A DNA stretch of 64,000 bases, from positions 17,715 to 81,714 of the forward strand of contig JJOH01000109.1 of the NCBI GenBank assembly GCA_000696115.1. Direction: 5' to 3'. Made by a program: the position numbers and the translations under genes. The DNA is from Streptomyces olindensis (GTDB taxonomy: Bacteria > Actinomycetota > Actinomycetes > Streptomycetales > Streptomycetaceae). Shown here in pieces: positions 34,414 to 42,155 of the stretch. The notes beneath the pieces were generated by a model. It was not told the origin of the DNA. It saw only the letters and a program-made list of their open reading frames with translations, and ran no database searches. Numbering within the stretch: the stretch's first letter is position 1; each line of letters begins with the position of its first letter.

Positions 34414-35013
34414 ATGCACCGTCCGCGCCGCGTCGAGGTCGTCATCGACTTCGTCTGCGTCCACTGCTACCTCGGCTTCACCCGCTACCTCCGGGCCGTC
34501 CGCCGCCACTGCGCGGACGGCGGCACCGTCGAAACCGTATTGCGCCCTGTCCAGCTCCGTCCCCAGGCATCACCCGAGGGTGAACCGCTGGTCGAGGTCT
34601 GGGCGCGCGAACGCGGCGCGGCCGTTGCCGCCCGGCTCGCCGCCGACACCTCGTTCGGCGCCGACGACGGCCTCGAACTCGACTTCCGCCGCGCGGTGTT
34701 CACCAACACCCTCGACGCGCACCGGCTCGCCGCGCAGGCATCCGCGCAAGGCAAGGGCGAAGAGACGGCCGAGCGGCTGTTCCGCGCCTACTTCGTCGAC
34801 GGCCTGAACATCGCGGACACCACCGTGCTCGCCCGGCTCGCCGCCGAGACGGGCGTCATGACCACGAGTGGCGGTGCGGAAGCACTACAGGCCGAACTCG
34901 CCCGCATCCGCACACTCAACCTGCCGGCCCCGCCGGTACTCCTCTTCGCGGGCGGCCCTGTCCTGTCCGGGGAGATACGAGAGGCAGACGTCCTGTCCGC
35001 ACTGGGCCAGTGA
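34414..35013 (+). CDS. DsbA-family (FrnE-like) oxidoreductase
   Basis: A 199-residue thioredoxin-fold protein without a signal peptide. The active-site region reads DFVCVHCYLGFTRYL, a CxxC (C-V-H-C) after the first strand as in FrnE. The inserted helical domain and the C-terminal APPVLLFAGGPVLSGEIREADVLSAL (cis-Pro region) are present. FrnE-type proteins act as cytoplasmic disulfide isomerases/oxidoreductases or assist polyketide enzymes. The ribosome-binding site is CAGGAG. It is probably co-transcribed with the SDR. Confidence 0.85.
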   Translation: MHRPRRVEVVIDFVCVHCYLGFTRYLRAVRRHCADGGTVETVLRPVQLRPQASPEGEPLVEVWARERGAAVAARLAADTSFGADDGLELDFRRAVFTNTLDAHRLAAQASAQGKGEETAERLFRAYFVDGLNIADTTVLARLAAETGVMTTSGGAEALQAELARIRTLNLPAPPVLLFAGGPVLSGEIREADVLSALGQ

Positions 35014-35083
35014 CACCGGGCCGCGGCCGCTCGGATCGCGTGAAAGTCCCGAAGGGACCAGGTCGCGATGTCGCTCGTCGGCA

Positions 35084-35680
35084 TCAGGGCGCGTGAGGTC
35101 GCTGGAGCCCCTGGAAGATGAGAGCGATCAGGCGGCGGGGGTCGTAGCGGGGGTCGCTGTCGCGTCCGATACAGAGGTTTCCGATGCCGCGCATCAGCTC
35201 GTACGGCTGCGTGCCGGGCCTGATGTCGCCGGACTCGACCGCAGCGTCGAGCAGTTGGGCGCAGACGGGCAGCAGGCGGTCGAGGAAGTAGGAGTGCAGC
35301 GCGGCGAAGCGGTCGCTCTCGGACTGCAGGGCGTCGGCGAGTCCGTGCTTGGTGACCAGGAAGTCGACGAAGAGGTCGATCCACTGGCGCAGCGCGTCGA
35401 ACGGGGAGTCGGCACTGGCCAGCAGGTTCGGTCCGGCTTCAGCGCATTCCTCGATCTGGTGGCGGTAGACGGCGGTGACGAGATCCGCCCGGGTCGGGAA
35501 GTGACGGTAGATCGTGGCCATCCCGACACCCGCCCGGGCCGCGATCTGGCGGATCGGCGCGTCGACCCCGGAGGTGACGAACACCTCGGCTGCGGCGGCG
35601 AGCACCGTCTGCCGATTGCGCTGCGCGTCGGCCCGCCTGCCTCGGGACGGCGACTCCTCAACGGGGCTCTGGTCGGCCAT
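35084..35680 (-). CDS. TetR-family transcriptional regulator
   Basis: A 198-residue repressor with helix-turn-helix APIRQIAARAGVGMATIYRHFPTRADLVTAVY and a TetR C-terminal domain. It is divergent from the alpha/beta hydrolase gene, with two near-identical palindromes between them. The ATG at 35680 gives MADQSPVEESPSRGRRADAQRN. Confidence 0.9.
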   Translation of the reverse strand: MADQSPVEESPSRGRRADAQRNRQTVLAAAAEVFVTSGVDAPIRQIAARAGVGMATIYRHFPTRADLVTAVYRHQIEECAEAGPNLLASADSPFDALRQWIDLFVDFLVTKHGLADALQSESDRFAALHSYFLDRLLPVCAQLLDAAVESGDIRPGTQPYELMRGIGNLCIGRDSDPRYDPRRLIALIFQGLQRPHAP

Positions 35681-35699
35681 CGCGTAGCCCTCCTGCCGA

Positions 35700-35746
35700 T
35701 TGACAAAGTGGAGCAGCGCTCCGGATACTAAATGGAGCGGCGCTCC
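35700..35746 (+). promoter_or_regulatory. Promoter with two TetR operators for the alpha/beta hydrolase gene
   Basis: TTGACA (35700-35705), an 18-bp spacer and GATACT (35724-35729) form a strong sigma70-type promoter. Palindromes TGGAGCAGCGCTCC (35709-35722) and TGGAGCGGCGCTCC (35733-35746) fill the spacer and the region just after the -10, 24 bp apart. Binding by the divergent TetR would block RNA polymerase. Confidence 0.85.
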
Positions 35747-35862
35747 GGTTCAGGTTAACCGAAGCGAGACGCTCCTGACTGCCCTCTCCTGCCCTGCGCT
35801 GCCCGTCGCCGGTCGCCGCAGACCAGCGGACGGCAGGTGCCACCGAAAGGGAAAACCACCTC

Positions 35863-36828
35863 GTGAGCACATCCACTGCCACCAGCGCCGAGACCCAGGG
35901 CACGCCGGTCCCGGTCCTGTCGTTCAGCCCCATAGTTCTCCCCGTGCCCGGACGTCCCGTGGACCTCCAGGTGCGCGTCTCGGCACCCGCGACCGGAATC
36001 AAGCTCCCCGTCATCCTCCTCTCCCACGGTCACGGCCCGTCGAACAACCTCTCCTCGCTCAACGGCTACGCACCGCTTGCCCATCTCTGGGCCGCTCACG
36101 GATTCGTCGTCGTTCAGCCCACCCACCTCACCTCCCGGACACTGAGCCACCTGGTCGCCGACGCGCCCGGCGCACCGGACTTCTGGCGCTCCCGCGCCGA
36201 GGACATGACCCACATCCTCGACCGGCTCGACATGATCGAACGCACCGTGCCGCAGCTCGCGGGACGGATCGACCCCACCAAGGTCGCCGTCGCCGGACAC
36301 TCGCTCGGCGGCTTCACCGCCGCCCTCCTGCTGGGCGCCGGCGTCAACGACCCCGACACCGGCAGAGTGGTGCACCTGGCCGAGCCCCGGATCAAGGCAG
36401 GCGTACTGCTCGCCGCGCCCGGCAGAGGTGGCGAGGTCTTCAACGGGCCCATGGCCGAGCAGTGGCCGATCATCGGGGCCATCGACTTCTCCACCATGAC
36501 CGCACCCGCGCTGGTCGTCGCCGGCGACAAGGACGATTCCCGGCACTTCACGGACATGGGACCGGACTGGCACGCCGACCCCTACACTCTCGCCCCCGGC
36601 CCCAAGACCCTGCTCACCCTGTTCGACGCGGAGCACGGACTTGGCGGTATCGCCGGATACGACGCCGCCGAGACCACGGACGAGAACCCGGAGCGAGTCG
36701 CCGCCCTCGCCCGGCTCACGGCGGCCTACCTCCACACCCAGCTCCACCCGGGTGCTCCCACGTGGCCGAACGAACAAAAGACACTCACGACCGGCCCCGG
36801 CCCGGTAGGACGAGTCGAATCCAAGTAG
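35863..36828 (+). CDS. Alpha/beta hydrolase (chlorophyllase/PAF-acetylhydrolase-like)
   Basis: A 321-residue hydrolase. ILLSHGHGPSNN is the oxyanion-hole strand, VAVAGHSLGGFTAALLLGAG is the nucleophile elbow, and VVAGDKDDSRHF and FDAEHGLGGI hold the probable acid and histidine. There is no signal peptide. The GTG start at 35863 is about 130 bp after the promoter, so the leader is long. It is predicted to be induced when the TetR repressor binds its ligand, possibly an ester or lactone that it hydrolyses. Confidence 0.88.
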   Translation: MSTSTATSAETQGTPVPVLSFSPIVLPVPGRPVDLQVRVSAPATGIKLPVILLSHGHGPSNNLSSLNGYAPLAHLWAAHGFVVVQPTHLTSRTLSHLVADAPGAPDFWRSRAEDMTHILDRLDMIERTVPQLAGRIDPTKVAVAGHSLGGFTAALLLGAGVNDPDTGRVVHLAEPRIKAGVLLAAPGRGGEVFNGPMAEQWPIIGAIDFSTMTAPALVVAGDKDDSRHFTDMGPDWHADPYTLAPGPKTLLTLFDAEHGLGGIAGYDAAETTDENPERVAALARLTAAYLHTQLHPGAPTWPNEQKTLTTGPGPVGRVESK

Positions 36829-37204
36829 GCCTCCCACCCCATCGCGGCGACGGTGCCCGCACGATCGGCCGCACGAGGTGAAGTGCCGCCCACACTCCTG
36901 CACTGTTCACACCGCAGTCGCCGAGGATGTCCTCGACGCGAGCCGGAGCCGCATCGGCTGCGGTGGCCCCTGGGGCTCAGGCAGTAGTGGGCGTCCGCGC
37001 TGAGGCTGAGGTCGCGCTGAGGCTCCCGCCCAGGGGAGAGAGTGCTGATGATCTCCGACGTGGCGGTGCAGGAACGGTCCGGCGTCGTGCGCCCCGACCG
37101 CGCCGGGGCGTACTGCGACATACCTCCTGTGGGGCATCGCCTTGGCGCTGAGCCCCGTGGAGGCTCACATACAGCGCGAACAGCCTGAGAAACGGAGTGG
37201 TGCT
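36829..37204. other. 376-bp gap without a recognisable gene
   Basis: No open frame here has family motifs or a convincing ribosome-binding site, and I see no promoter or strong hairpin. It lies between the alpha/beta hydrolase and decayed gene fragments and is probably debris. Confidence 0.5.
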
Positions 37205-37475
37205 GTGCCCCTGACTGTGGAGACCGTTGAAGCGGAGCTGGCGGCTGCGAGCCAGGAGGGTGATCCCGCTGCCGACGCGCTCGTGTCCGACCTGATCGAC
37301 AACAGGGAAGTCGACGGCGTCAACGGCCTGTTCCGCACGATCGGACGCTCAAGCCCGGCATGGACTTCTCGGATCTGCCCGAGCGGCTGGCCCAGTTCCT
37401 GCGCGAGGCGGCTGCTGAGCCGCCCGACTGGAGCGAGGCGGAGGTCAAGGCTGCCGAAGGGTTCTTCGGCCACCA
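37205..37475 (+). pseudogene. N-terminal remnant of an MpaB/DUF2236-like oxygenase
   Basis: From a GTG at 37205: TVETVEAELAAASQEGDPAADALVSDLIDNREVDGVNGLFRTI. A frameshift near 37345 follows, then KPGMDFSDLPERLAQFLREAAAEPPDWSEAEVKAAEGFF in the next frame. The LRxFLxEAAxxPDW...GxxFF pattern is the N-terminus of MpaB-family (Lcp-like) haem oxygenases. The catalytic body is missing. Confidence 0.45.
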
Positions 37476-37795
37476 CCACGAGGTCGACGTCCTTGGGCAG
37501 CAGCCACCTGTCGAAGGCCAGGTGGAGGAGACTGGCCTGCAGTCCCTCGCCGGAGAGCCGGAACCAGGTGACACGGTCCTCACCGTCGATACGGCCGAAG
37601 ACGCCGGTGCCGGTGCGCGCATCGCCCAGCAGGACCACCCATACCGCACCGTGGCCCGCGACCAGGCCCACGGGCGTGGTGCCCTGCTCGGCCGGCACCG
37701 GGATCGGTGGCCGGGTGGCGGGCGACGAAGATCGGCACGTCCAAGCCCGGGTAGAGGGTGTAGTCGGTGGGATCTGTGTGGTTCAGGCGCAGCAC
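37476..37795 (-). pseudogene. Frameshifted hypothetical protein remnant
   Basis: On the minus strand MLRLNHTDPTDYTLYPGLDV.. runs from 37795 and shifts frame near 37690. It continues VGLVAGHGAVWVVLLGDARTGTGVFGRIDGEDRVTWFRLSGEGLQ and WLLPKDVDLVVVAEEPF. The protein-like composition argues for a decayed gene abutting the MpaB remnant tail to tail. I do not recognise the family. Confidence 0.35.
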
Positions 37796-38220
37796 TCAAA
37801 GGCTTCTGATCCGCTGACGGCCATCACGTGAGGGCTCCACTCATGTCTGCAAGAGAGCTCCGGATAGTCATACCGGCCAGGGCGAGGGGTGGCGGTCAGG
37901 CGCGGCACTCAGGCCCATGGTCGCTGGATACGCCGGGCGCACAACGGCGCCGCGGGGTCACAGCGGAAAGCATCCGCTTGTCAACCAGGTCATTAGGATG
38001 GGTGAGCTGAAAAAGCAGTGAATTCGCTTGCGCCGGTGTGTGGTTCCCGCGCCGATAATTCCCTTCATCCGTACACGGCATGAGGCACATCATGGACCTG
38101 GTGCTCCGCTGCCTGCCTCACCATGCGGCCCGGTACATTCGTCTCACCAGGTTGTCTATCCTCGGCGAGGACGGCAGCGCAGGGGTGCCGTCAGCGTCGT
38201 GGCACCGGCCGACCGGTCGC
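37796..38220. other. 425-bp gap without a recognisable gene
   Basis: It holds a slightly A/T-richer stretch around 37975-38070 and short open frames without motifs. No terminator, tRNA or clear promoter was found. Confidence 0.5.
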
Positions 38221-38940
38221 TCAGTGCTGTTTGCCGGTCGCGGGGGAGTTCATGCCGTGGCTGGCGCGGCGCATGGCCTCGTACAGCGCGGCGTCCTCGG
38301 GCGGTTCCGGTAGCGGTCCGCGGACGGGGGCCTGGAAGGACTGGATCATCCACGCCACGAGGCGGCGCCAGGCATCCGGGGCAGCGTCGCCGGTGGCGCT
38401 GAGGACGCCGGCGTTGGCCATCAGGAGCAGGACGAGATCCCGGCTGGTGAAGTCCTCGCGCAGCTGCCCGCTGTCCTTGGCGTGGTCGATGAGTTCGAGG
38501 AAGCCTTGGTATGCCTGGGCGCGGAGTGCTTCCAGCGGCTGGGCGCCGGGGAAGCTCATGGTCATCATGTCGGCGAAGCCCCGGTCGGCGGCCTGCATCG
38601 CGCAGACCTCCTGGATGTAGCCGGTGAAGCCGTCCCACGGGTCCGGGTTGGCCAGGGCCTCGGCGGTGGCCTGCGCGTACGCCTCCATGCGGTCCGCGAA
38701 GACCGCGGCGACCAGTTCCTCCTTGGCGGGGAAGTGGCGGAAAATGGTGGCGATCCCCACCCCTGCCTCCCGCGCGACCGAGGCCATGGACGCGTGCAGC
38801 CCGTCGCGTCCGAACACGGTGCGCGCGGCGGCGATGATCCGCCCCCGGTTGCGCTCGGCATCGCTGCGCATGGGCGGGCCTGCGGAGTCGGGTGTGCCGC
38901 CGGTGTCGTGGGCGTTCTGGTCCCGGGAGGTCATGCCCAT
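38221..38940 (-). CDS. TetR-family transcriptional regulator
   Basis: About 239 residues. An N-terminal polar tail is followed by the helix-turn-helix SMASVAREAGVGIATIFRHFPAKEELVAAVF and a TetR_C-like domain (LREDFTSRDLVLLLMANAGVL). Starts MGMTSR (38940) and MTSR (38934) are equally possible. It is divergent from the SDR-like gene across a region with paired inverted repeats. Confidence 0.88.
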   Translation of the reverse strand: MGMTSRDQNAHDTGGTPDSAGPPMRSDAERNRGRIIAAARTVFGRDGLHASMASVAREAGVGIATIFRHFPAKEELVAAVFADRMEAYAQATAEALANPDPWDGFTGYIQEVCAMQAADRGFADMMTMSFPGAQPLEALRAQAYQGFLELIDHAKDSGQLREDFTSRDLVLLLMANAGVLSATGDAAPDAWRRLVAWMIQSFQAPVRGPLPEPPEDAALYEAMRRASHGMNSPATGKQH

Positions 38941-38953
38941 CACACTAACAAAC

Positions 38954-39026
38954 CGGAAAGCCCGATCCGTTTCCTGTGCTACGCTCGAACGCGAACCAGA
39001 TAGGGCTTTCCGCTTTGAAAACGGAT
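38954..39026. promoter_or_regulatory. Paired inverted-repeat operators between TetR and the SDR-like gene
   Basis: CGGAAAGCCC (38954-38963) is matched by GGGCTTTCCG (39003-39012), and ATCCGTTT (38965-38972) by AAACGGAT (39019-39026). So two copies of a composite site face each other about 50 bp apart, one near each gene. This suits co-operative TetR binding and looping. TACGCT (38980-38985) may be a -10. Confidence 0.7.
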
Positions 39027-39086
39027 AGCCGTGCCCACATCCATCTCCACCTCCATCTCTGTCTCTGTCTCTGAAAGGCCTCTCAC

Positions 39087-39761
39087 ATGCCCACCATCGC
39101 CATCGTCGGCGCCGGCCCCAAGCTCGGACGCGCCCTTGCCCGCACCTTCGGCGCCCACGGATTCGACGCCGCACTGATCGCCCGCAACCAGGCCAAGCTC
39201 GACACCCTGGCCGAGGAGCTGACCGCCGACGGCATCACCGCCGCCGCGTTCCCTGCCGACGTCCTCGACCGCGACGCGCTCACCCAGGCGCTCAAGGACG
39301 CCGCCGTGAAGTTCGGCGGCATCGACGTCCTGGAGTACTCCCCGGGGCACGTCGAACTCCCGACGCTGACCATGCCGACCGCGACCGAACCGGCTCACGT
39401 GGACGTGGAGATGCACTTCCAGCTGTACGGGGCCATCGCCGCCACCCGGGCGGTACTGCCCGCCATGCGCGAAGCCGGCGCCGGCACCCTGCTCTACACC
39501 ACCGGCGCCGGCTCCATCGACCCCGTGCCGCAGGTCGGCAACGTCAACGCCGCCGCGGCCGCGCTGCGCAACTGGGCGATCAACCTGCACAAGGAACTCG
39601 ACGGCACCGGCATCCAGGCCGCCCACGTCGGCATCGACGTCTCGATCGGCACCCCGGCCGTCCCCGGCTTCCCGACGGCCCAGCCCGAGGAGATCGCCCC
39701 CGTCTACTGGGACCTGCACACCACCAAGCGCGACCAGGCCGAACTCGTCTTCAGTCTCTGA
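39087..39761 (+). CDS. SDR-like NAD(P)-binding protein lacking the catalytic Tyr/Lys
   Basis: A 224-residue Rossmann protein. The cofactor motif IAIVGAGPKLGRALARTFG, the second-strand arginine in ALIARNQAKL, and ADVLDRDAL are present. The active-site helix should contain Tyr-x3-Lys but reads VPQVGNVNAAAAALRNWA, with no Tyr or Lys. The serine strand is TLLYTTGAGSID. It may be a cofactor-sensing or non-classical reductase rather than a normal SDR. It is controlled by the divergent TetR. A strong terminator follows. Confidence 0.85.
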   Translation: MPTIAIVGAGPKLGRALARTFGAHGFDAALIARNQAKLDTLAEELTADGITAAAFPADVLDRDALTQALKDAAVKFGGIDVLEYSPGHVELPTLTMPTATEPAHVDVEMHFQLYGAIAATRAVLPAMREAGAGTLLYTTGAGSIDPVPQVGNVNAAAAALRNWAINLHKELDGTGIQAAHVGIDVSIGTPAVPGFPTAQPEEIAPVYWDLHTTKRDQAELVFSL

Positions 39762-39795
39762 CCCCACGCCGTCCTTGCTCTGCTTCGTCGGAGCC

Positions 39796-39838
39796 GGATC
39801 GTCGCCGCCGCGGTCCGCCACCGCGGCGGCGACGATCC
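39796..39838 (+). terminator. Very strong hairpin after the SDR-like gene
   Basis: Perfect 18-bp stem (GGATCGTCGCCGCCGCGG / its complement) with a 7-nt loop TCCGCCA, 34 bp after the stop. One of the clearest terminators in the window. Confidence 0.88.
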
Positions 39839-39925
39839 CCGACCGCATTTCTAGATACCGACATGACCCAATCGACCGGAACGGCCTACCCGGATCACGA
39901 TGCGGGTCTTTGCGAAAGGATCGCC

Positions 39926-40303
39926 ATGGCCAGCATGTCGTTCGCCGACGCGGTGCGCGTGTGCCTCACCGCCAAGTACGCAACGTTCTCCGGTCGCGCA
40001 CGACGCGCGGAGTACTGGTGGTTCTCACTGCTGTACGTGATCGCCGCCGGTGCGGTCCTCGGGCTCAGCTTCACGACCGAGGCCCCGCTGCTGAGCATCC
40101 TCCTGCTGCCGTTCGCCGTGCCCATGCTGAGCGTCTCCGTCCGCCGCTTGCACGACACCGGCAAGCCGGGCTGGAGGATGTTCGTCGCCCTGATCCCCGT
40201 AGTCGGCCCGATCATGTACCTCGTGGCCATGGCGGCGGACGGCGCCCCGGCCGCCAACCAGTACGGCCCTTCCCCCAAGGCCGTCGGCCAGCCCGCCGGT
40301 TGA
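39926..40303 (+). CDS. DUF805 membrane protein
   Basis: A 125-residue protein with the DUF805 hallmarks FSGRARRAEYWWFSLLYVI, a central VRRLHDTGKPGWRMFVALIP motif, and three or four transmembrane segments ending IMYLVAMAADG. Function is unknown across bacteria. The ATG at 39926 is chosen because GAAAGGA lies 5 bp before it; an ATG at 39863 would add 21 poorly conserved residues. Confidence 0.85.
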   Translation: MASMSFADAVRVCLTAKYATFSGRARRAEYWWFSLLYVIAAGAVLGLSFTTEAPLLSILLLPFAVPMLSVSVRRLHDTGKPGWRMFVALIPVVGPIMYLVAMAADGAPAANQYGPSPKAVGQPAG

Positions 40304-40518
40304 CAGGCGGACGAGGCCGAGGATCACCTCAGGGGCCTTGCCCTCTGCGCCCCGTTCCGCGAGTCGTGCCGTCCTCTCGGCACCGTGAGGGCGGAAAGGA
40401 CCTCCGCTTCGCGGGCCGCGGATGTCGCCCCGCCTACGCCGTCCGTCTGCTCCGGGTGGGCGCGGCGCGGGGCACGTTGATGGACTTCAGTAACACCCCC
40501 CGGAGTCGGTGAAAGTGT

Positions 40519-40550
40519 GAGAGCCGGGGCGAAACTCGCTCCCGGCTCTC
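40519..40550 (+). terminator. Hairpin, 10-bp stem
   Basis: Perfect GAGAGCCGGG / CCCGGCTCTC with a 12-nt loop. It may terminate transcription from either side. The preceding 215 bp after the DUF805 gene show no gene. Confidence 0.65.
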
Positions 40551-40582
40551 GTGGTCCATCGTCAGTCTCCGGTGCGGCGTCT

Positions 40583-40684
40583 TCAGCGCGCGAGACCGAC
40601 CGCTCGGGAGATGACCGCGTCGAAGGCGCGGTCGGGCAGGACCCGGCGCAGCGTGATGAGGGGGCGGGCACCGAAGCCTTTGAC
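40583..40684 (-). pseudogene. C-terminal SDR remnant
   Basis: The minus strand reads GFGARPLITLRRVLPDRAFDAVISRAVGLAR and a stop, a pattern seen at the C-terminus of fatty-acid/retinol-type SDRs. Nothing of the catalytic domain remains upstream. Confidence 0.35.
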
Positions 40685-41039
40685 CGCCCGGGGAGCGGCT
40701 GCTGTCAGGTAGTGGCGTCCTGCCCGGCCTTGCTGCCCAGCACGTAGCGGGCGTGTGCGGTGGAGGTACCCAGGGTCTGCGCGAGTGCCCGCCAAGAAGG
40801 CAGCCGCCAAGAAGACCAAGAAGAAGGAGGAGTCGGGGAAGTCCGGGCGCAGGCCTAACCCCCGATGGCGCCGGGCTCGGCGTCCCGGTACGGCGTCGTA
40901 CCGGACGTCGTCGATGGCGTTTGCCTGGTCAGGGGTACACCCTGACAACTGTCAGGAACCTGCTCGTCCCTCGCTTACCTAGCATGACGAACCAGCCGGA
41001 CACGCCTGGTGCCGGTCACCCGAGAGGACGCAGATCACG
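40685..41039. other. Gene debris and regulatory palindromes before the SH3-like gene
   Basis: On the minus strand LAQTLGTSTAHARYVLGSKAGQDATT ends at 40705, looking like the end of a helix-turn-helix protein. On the plus strand at about 40785 PAKKAAAKKTKKKEESGK resembles the lysine-rich tail of an HU-type or nucleoid protein. Both are too short to name. The 3' part holds the palindromes listed separately. Confidence 0.35.
40929..40956 (+). promoter_or_regulatory. Overlapping palindromes upstream of the SH3-like gene
   Basis: TCAGGG-N5-CCCTGA (40929-40945) overlaps CCTGACA-AC-TGTCAGG (40941-40956). Two interleaved palindromes about 85 bp before the start suggest a repressor or activator site. 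The binding protein is unknown. Confidence 0.55.
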
Positions 41040-41438
41040 ATGACACTTCGACCCCGTCGCGCGGGCGCACTCGTCACCGCGCTGGCCACCGCCGCCGCTG
41101 TGCTGGGCCTGGCGACGCCCGCGGACGCCGCGATCCACCGATGCAGCATCTCCGGGGACATGACGAACTGCACGACGGTGACCGGGATCGACCCGGGCTC
41201 TTGGCTGCAGATGCGCACCGGTCCCGGATACGGGTACGCCAACGTTCCCCACGGGACACTCCTCAACGGTGACGAGGTCGGCCTCACCTGCTGGACGACC
41301 GGCGACGGAGCGGCGGACAACCCCGACTACCGCTACTGGATGCTCATCGACCTAGGGGTCCGGTCGGGCTACGTCAACGACTGGTACCTCAACACCGGCA
41401 ACCCCAGCGTGTGGCAGCAGCAGATCCGACACTGCTGA
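41040..41438 (+). CDS. Small secreted SH3-like domain protein
   Basis: A 132-residue protein. It has a Sec signal peptide (RPRRAGALVTALATAAAVLGLATPADA, cleavage about residue 30) and a bacterial SH3-like fold (WLQMRTGPGYGYANVPHGTLLNGDEVGLTCW, RSGYVNDWYLNTG). Four cysteines in the mature part probably form two disulfides. Such proteins are common extracellular Streptomyces products of unknown role, possibly binding cell wall. The ribosome-binding site is GAGAGGACG. Confidence 0.85.
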   Translation: MTLRPRRAGALVTALATAAAVLGLATPADAAIHRCSISGDMTNCTTVTGIDPGSWLQMRTGPGYGYANVPHGTLLNGDEVGLTCWTTGDGAADNPDYRYWMLIDLGVRSGYVNDWYLNTGNPSVWQQQIRHC

Positions 41439-41469
41439 CCGGCGAATCCCGCCACCGCGTCCATGACGA

Positions 41470-41490
41470 GGTTCGGGCCACGGCCGAACC
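41470..41490. terminator. Convergent terminator between the SH3-like and kinase-partner genes
   Basis: GGTTCGG-N7-CCGAACC, 31 bp after the SH3-like stop and 41 bp from the stop of the minus-strand gene. It could serve both. Confidence 0.6.
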
Positions 41491-41531
41491 AGCGCGGAAC
41501 GCGTGTCGCACATCTGTAAGTACAGGACGGG

Positions 41532-42155
41532 CTAGGGGCAGTCGTACGTGAAACGGGTGGTGAGGGTGCGGGGAGCCGGGGAGATGATGCGCAGTTCGAC
41601 CCGGGCTGCGTGGTGCCCGGTGCCCTGGAAAGTCCACCGCAACTGGAGGCGGGCCCGCGTCTGTCCCCGGACCATCACTTCCTCCAGGACACCCGAGGCC
41701 GTGCCGTCGCTGCGCACCCAGCGGTAGGACAGCGTGCCCGGGCGGCCGTTCGTGGTGACGAGGCCGGCGATGCGGGCGGTGCCGTCGCAGCCCAGCACCG
41801 CCGGCCGGGCCGTGATGTCCGCCGTACGCACGGCAAGGGGTGGTCCGAGCCGTGGCCAGACGAGGAACGCGAGGACGCACAGCACGACCAGCGCGGGCAG
41901 CGTGTGCCTGCGCAGCCGCCGGCCCGAGGGCGCGGGAAACGATGGTGCGGCGGGGAGCGCCGGGTGCGTGCGGTGCGCGGCGGCAGCCGTCACTCCCGGG
42001 CCGAAACGCAGCACGGTGCCCTCGACGCGGTCGGGCCGGGTCGGCCGCTCCTCCTGCGCGTCCTGCTCGACGAGGGTTCTGTCCTGCCCGGGCCGCACGA
42101 CCCAGTGGCTGCCCAGCGCGGTGGCGCTGTAGTCGGCGTCGTCCTGTGTGGTCAT
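41532..42155 (-). CDS. Membrane protein translationally coupled to the Ser/Thr kinase
   Basis: A 207-residue single-pass protein: an N-terminal cytoplasmic tail (1-84, Arg/Pro/Thr-rich, a possible kinase substrate), one transmembrane helix (about 85-100, LPALVVLCVLAFLVWP), and an outer beta domain (about 105-207) with two cysteines. Its start overlaps the kinase stop (ATGA). The outer domain shares a pattern with the kinase's own ectodomain: TTNGRPGTLSYRW and LRWTFQGTG against TTDGTGPVSISVTW and VDHTFQNLG. It may be a co-receptor or decoy for the kinase. The family is unrecognised. Confidence 0.75.
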   Translation of the reverse strand: MTTQDDADYSATALGSHWVVRPGQDRTLVEQDAQEERPTRPDRVEGTVLRFGPGVTAAAAHRTHPALPAAPSFPAPSGRRLRRHTLPALVVLCVLAFLVWPRLGPPLAVRTADITARPAVLGCDGTARIAGLVTTNGRPGTLSYRWVRSDGTASGVLEEVMVRGQTRARLQLRWTFQGTGHHAARVELRIISPAPRTLTTRFTYDCP

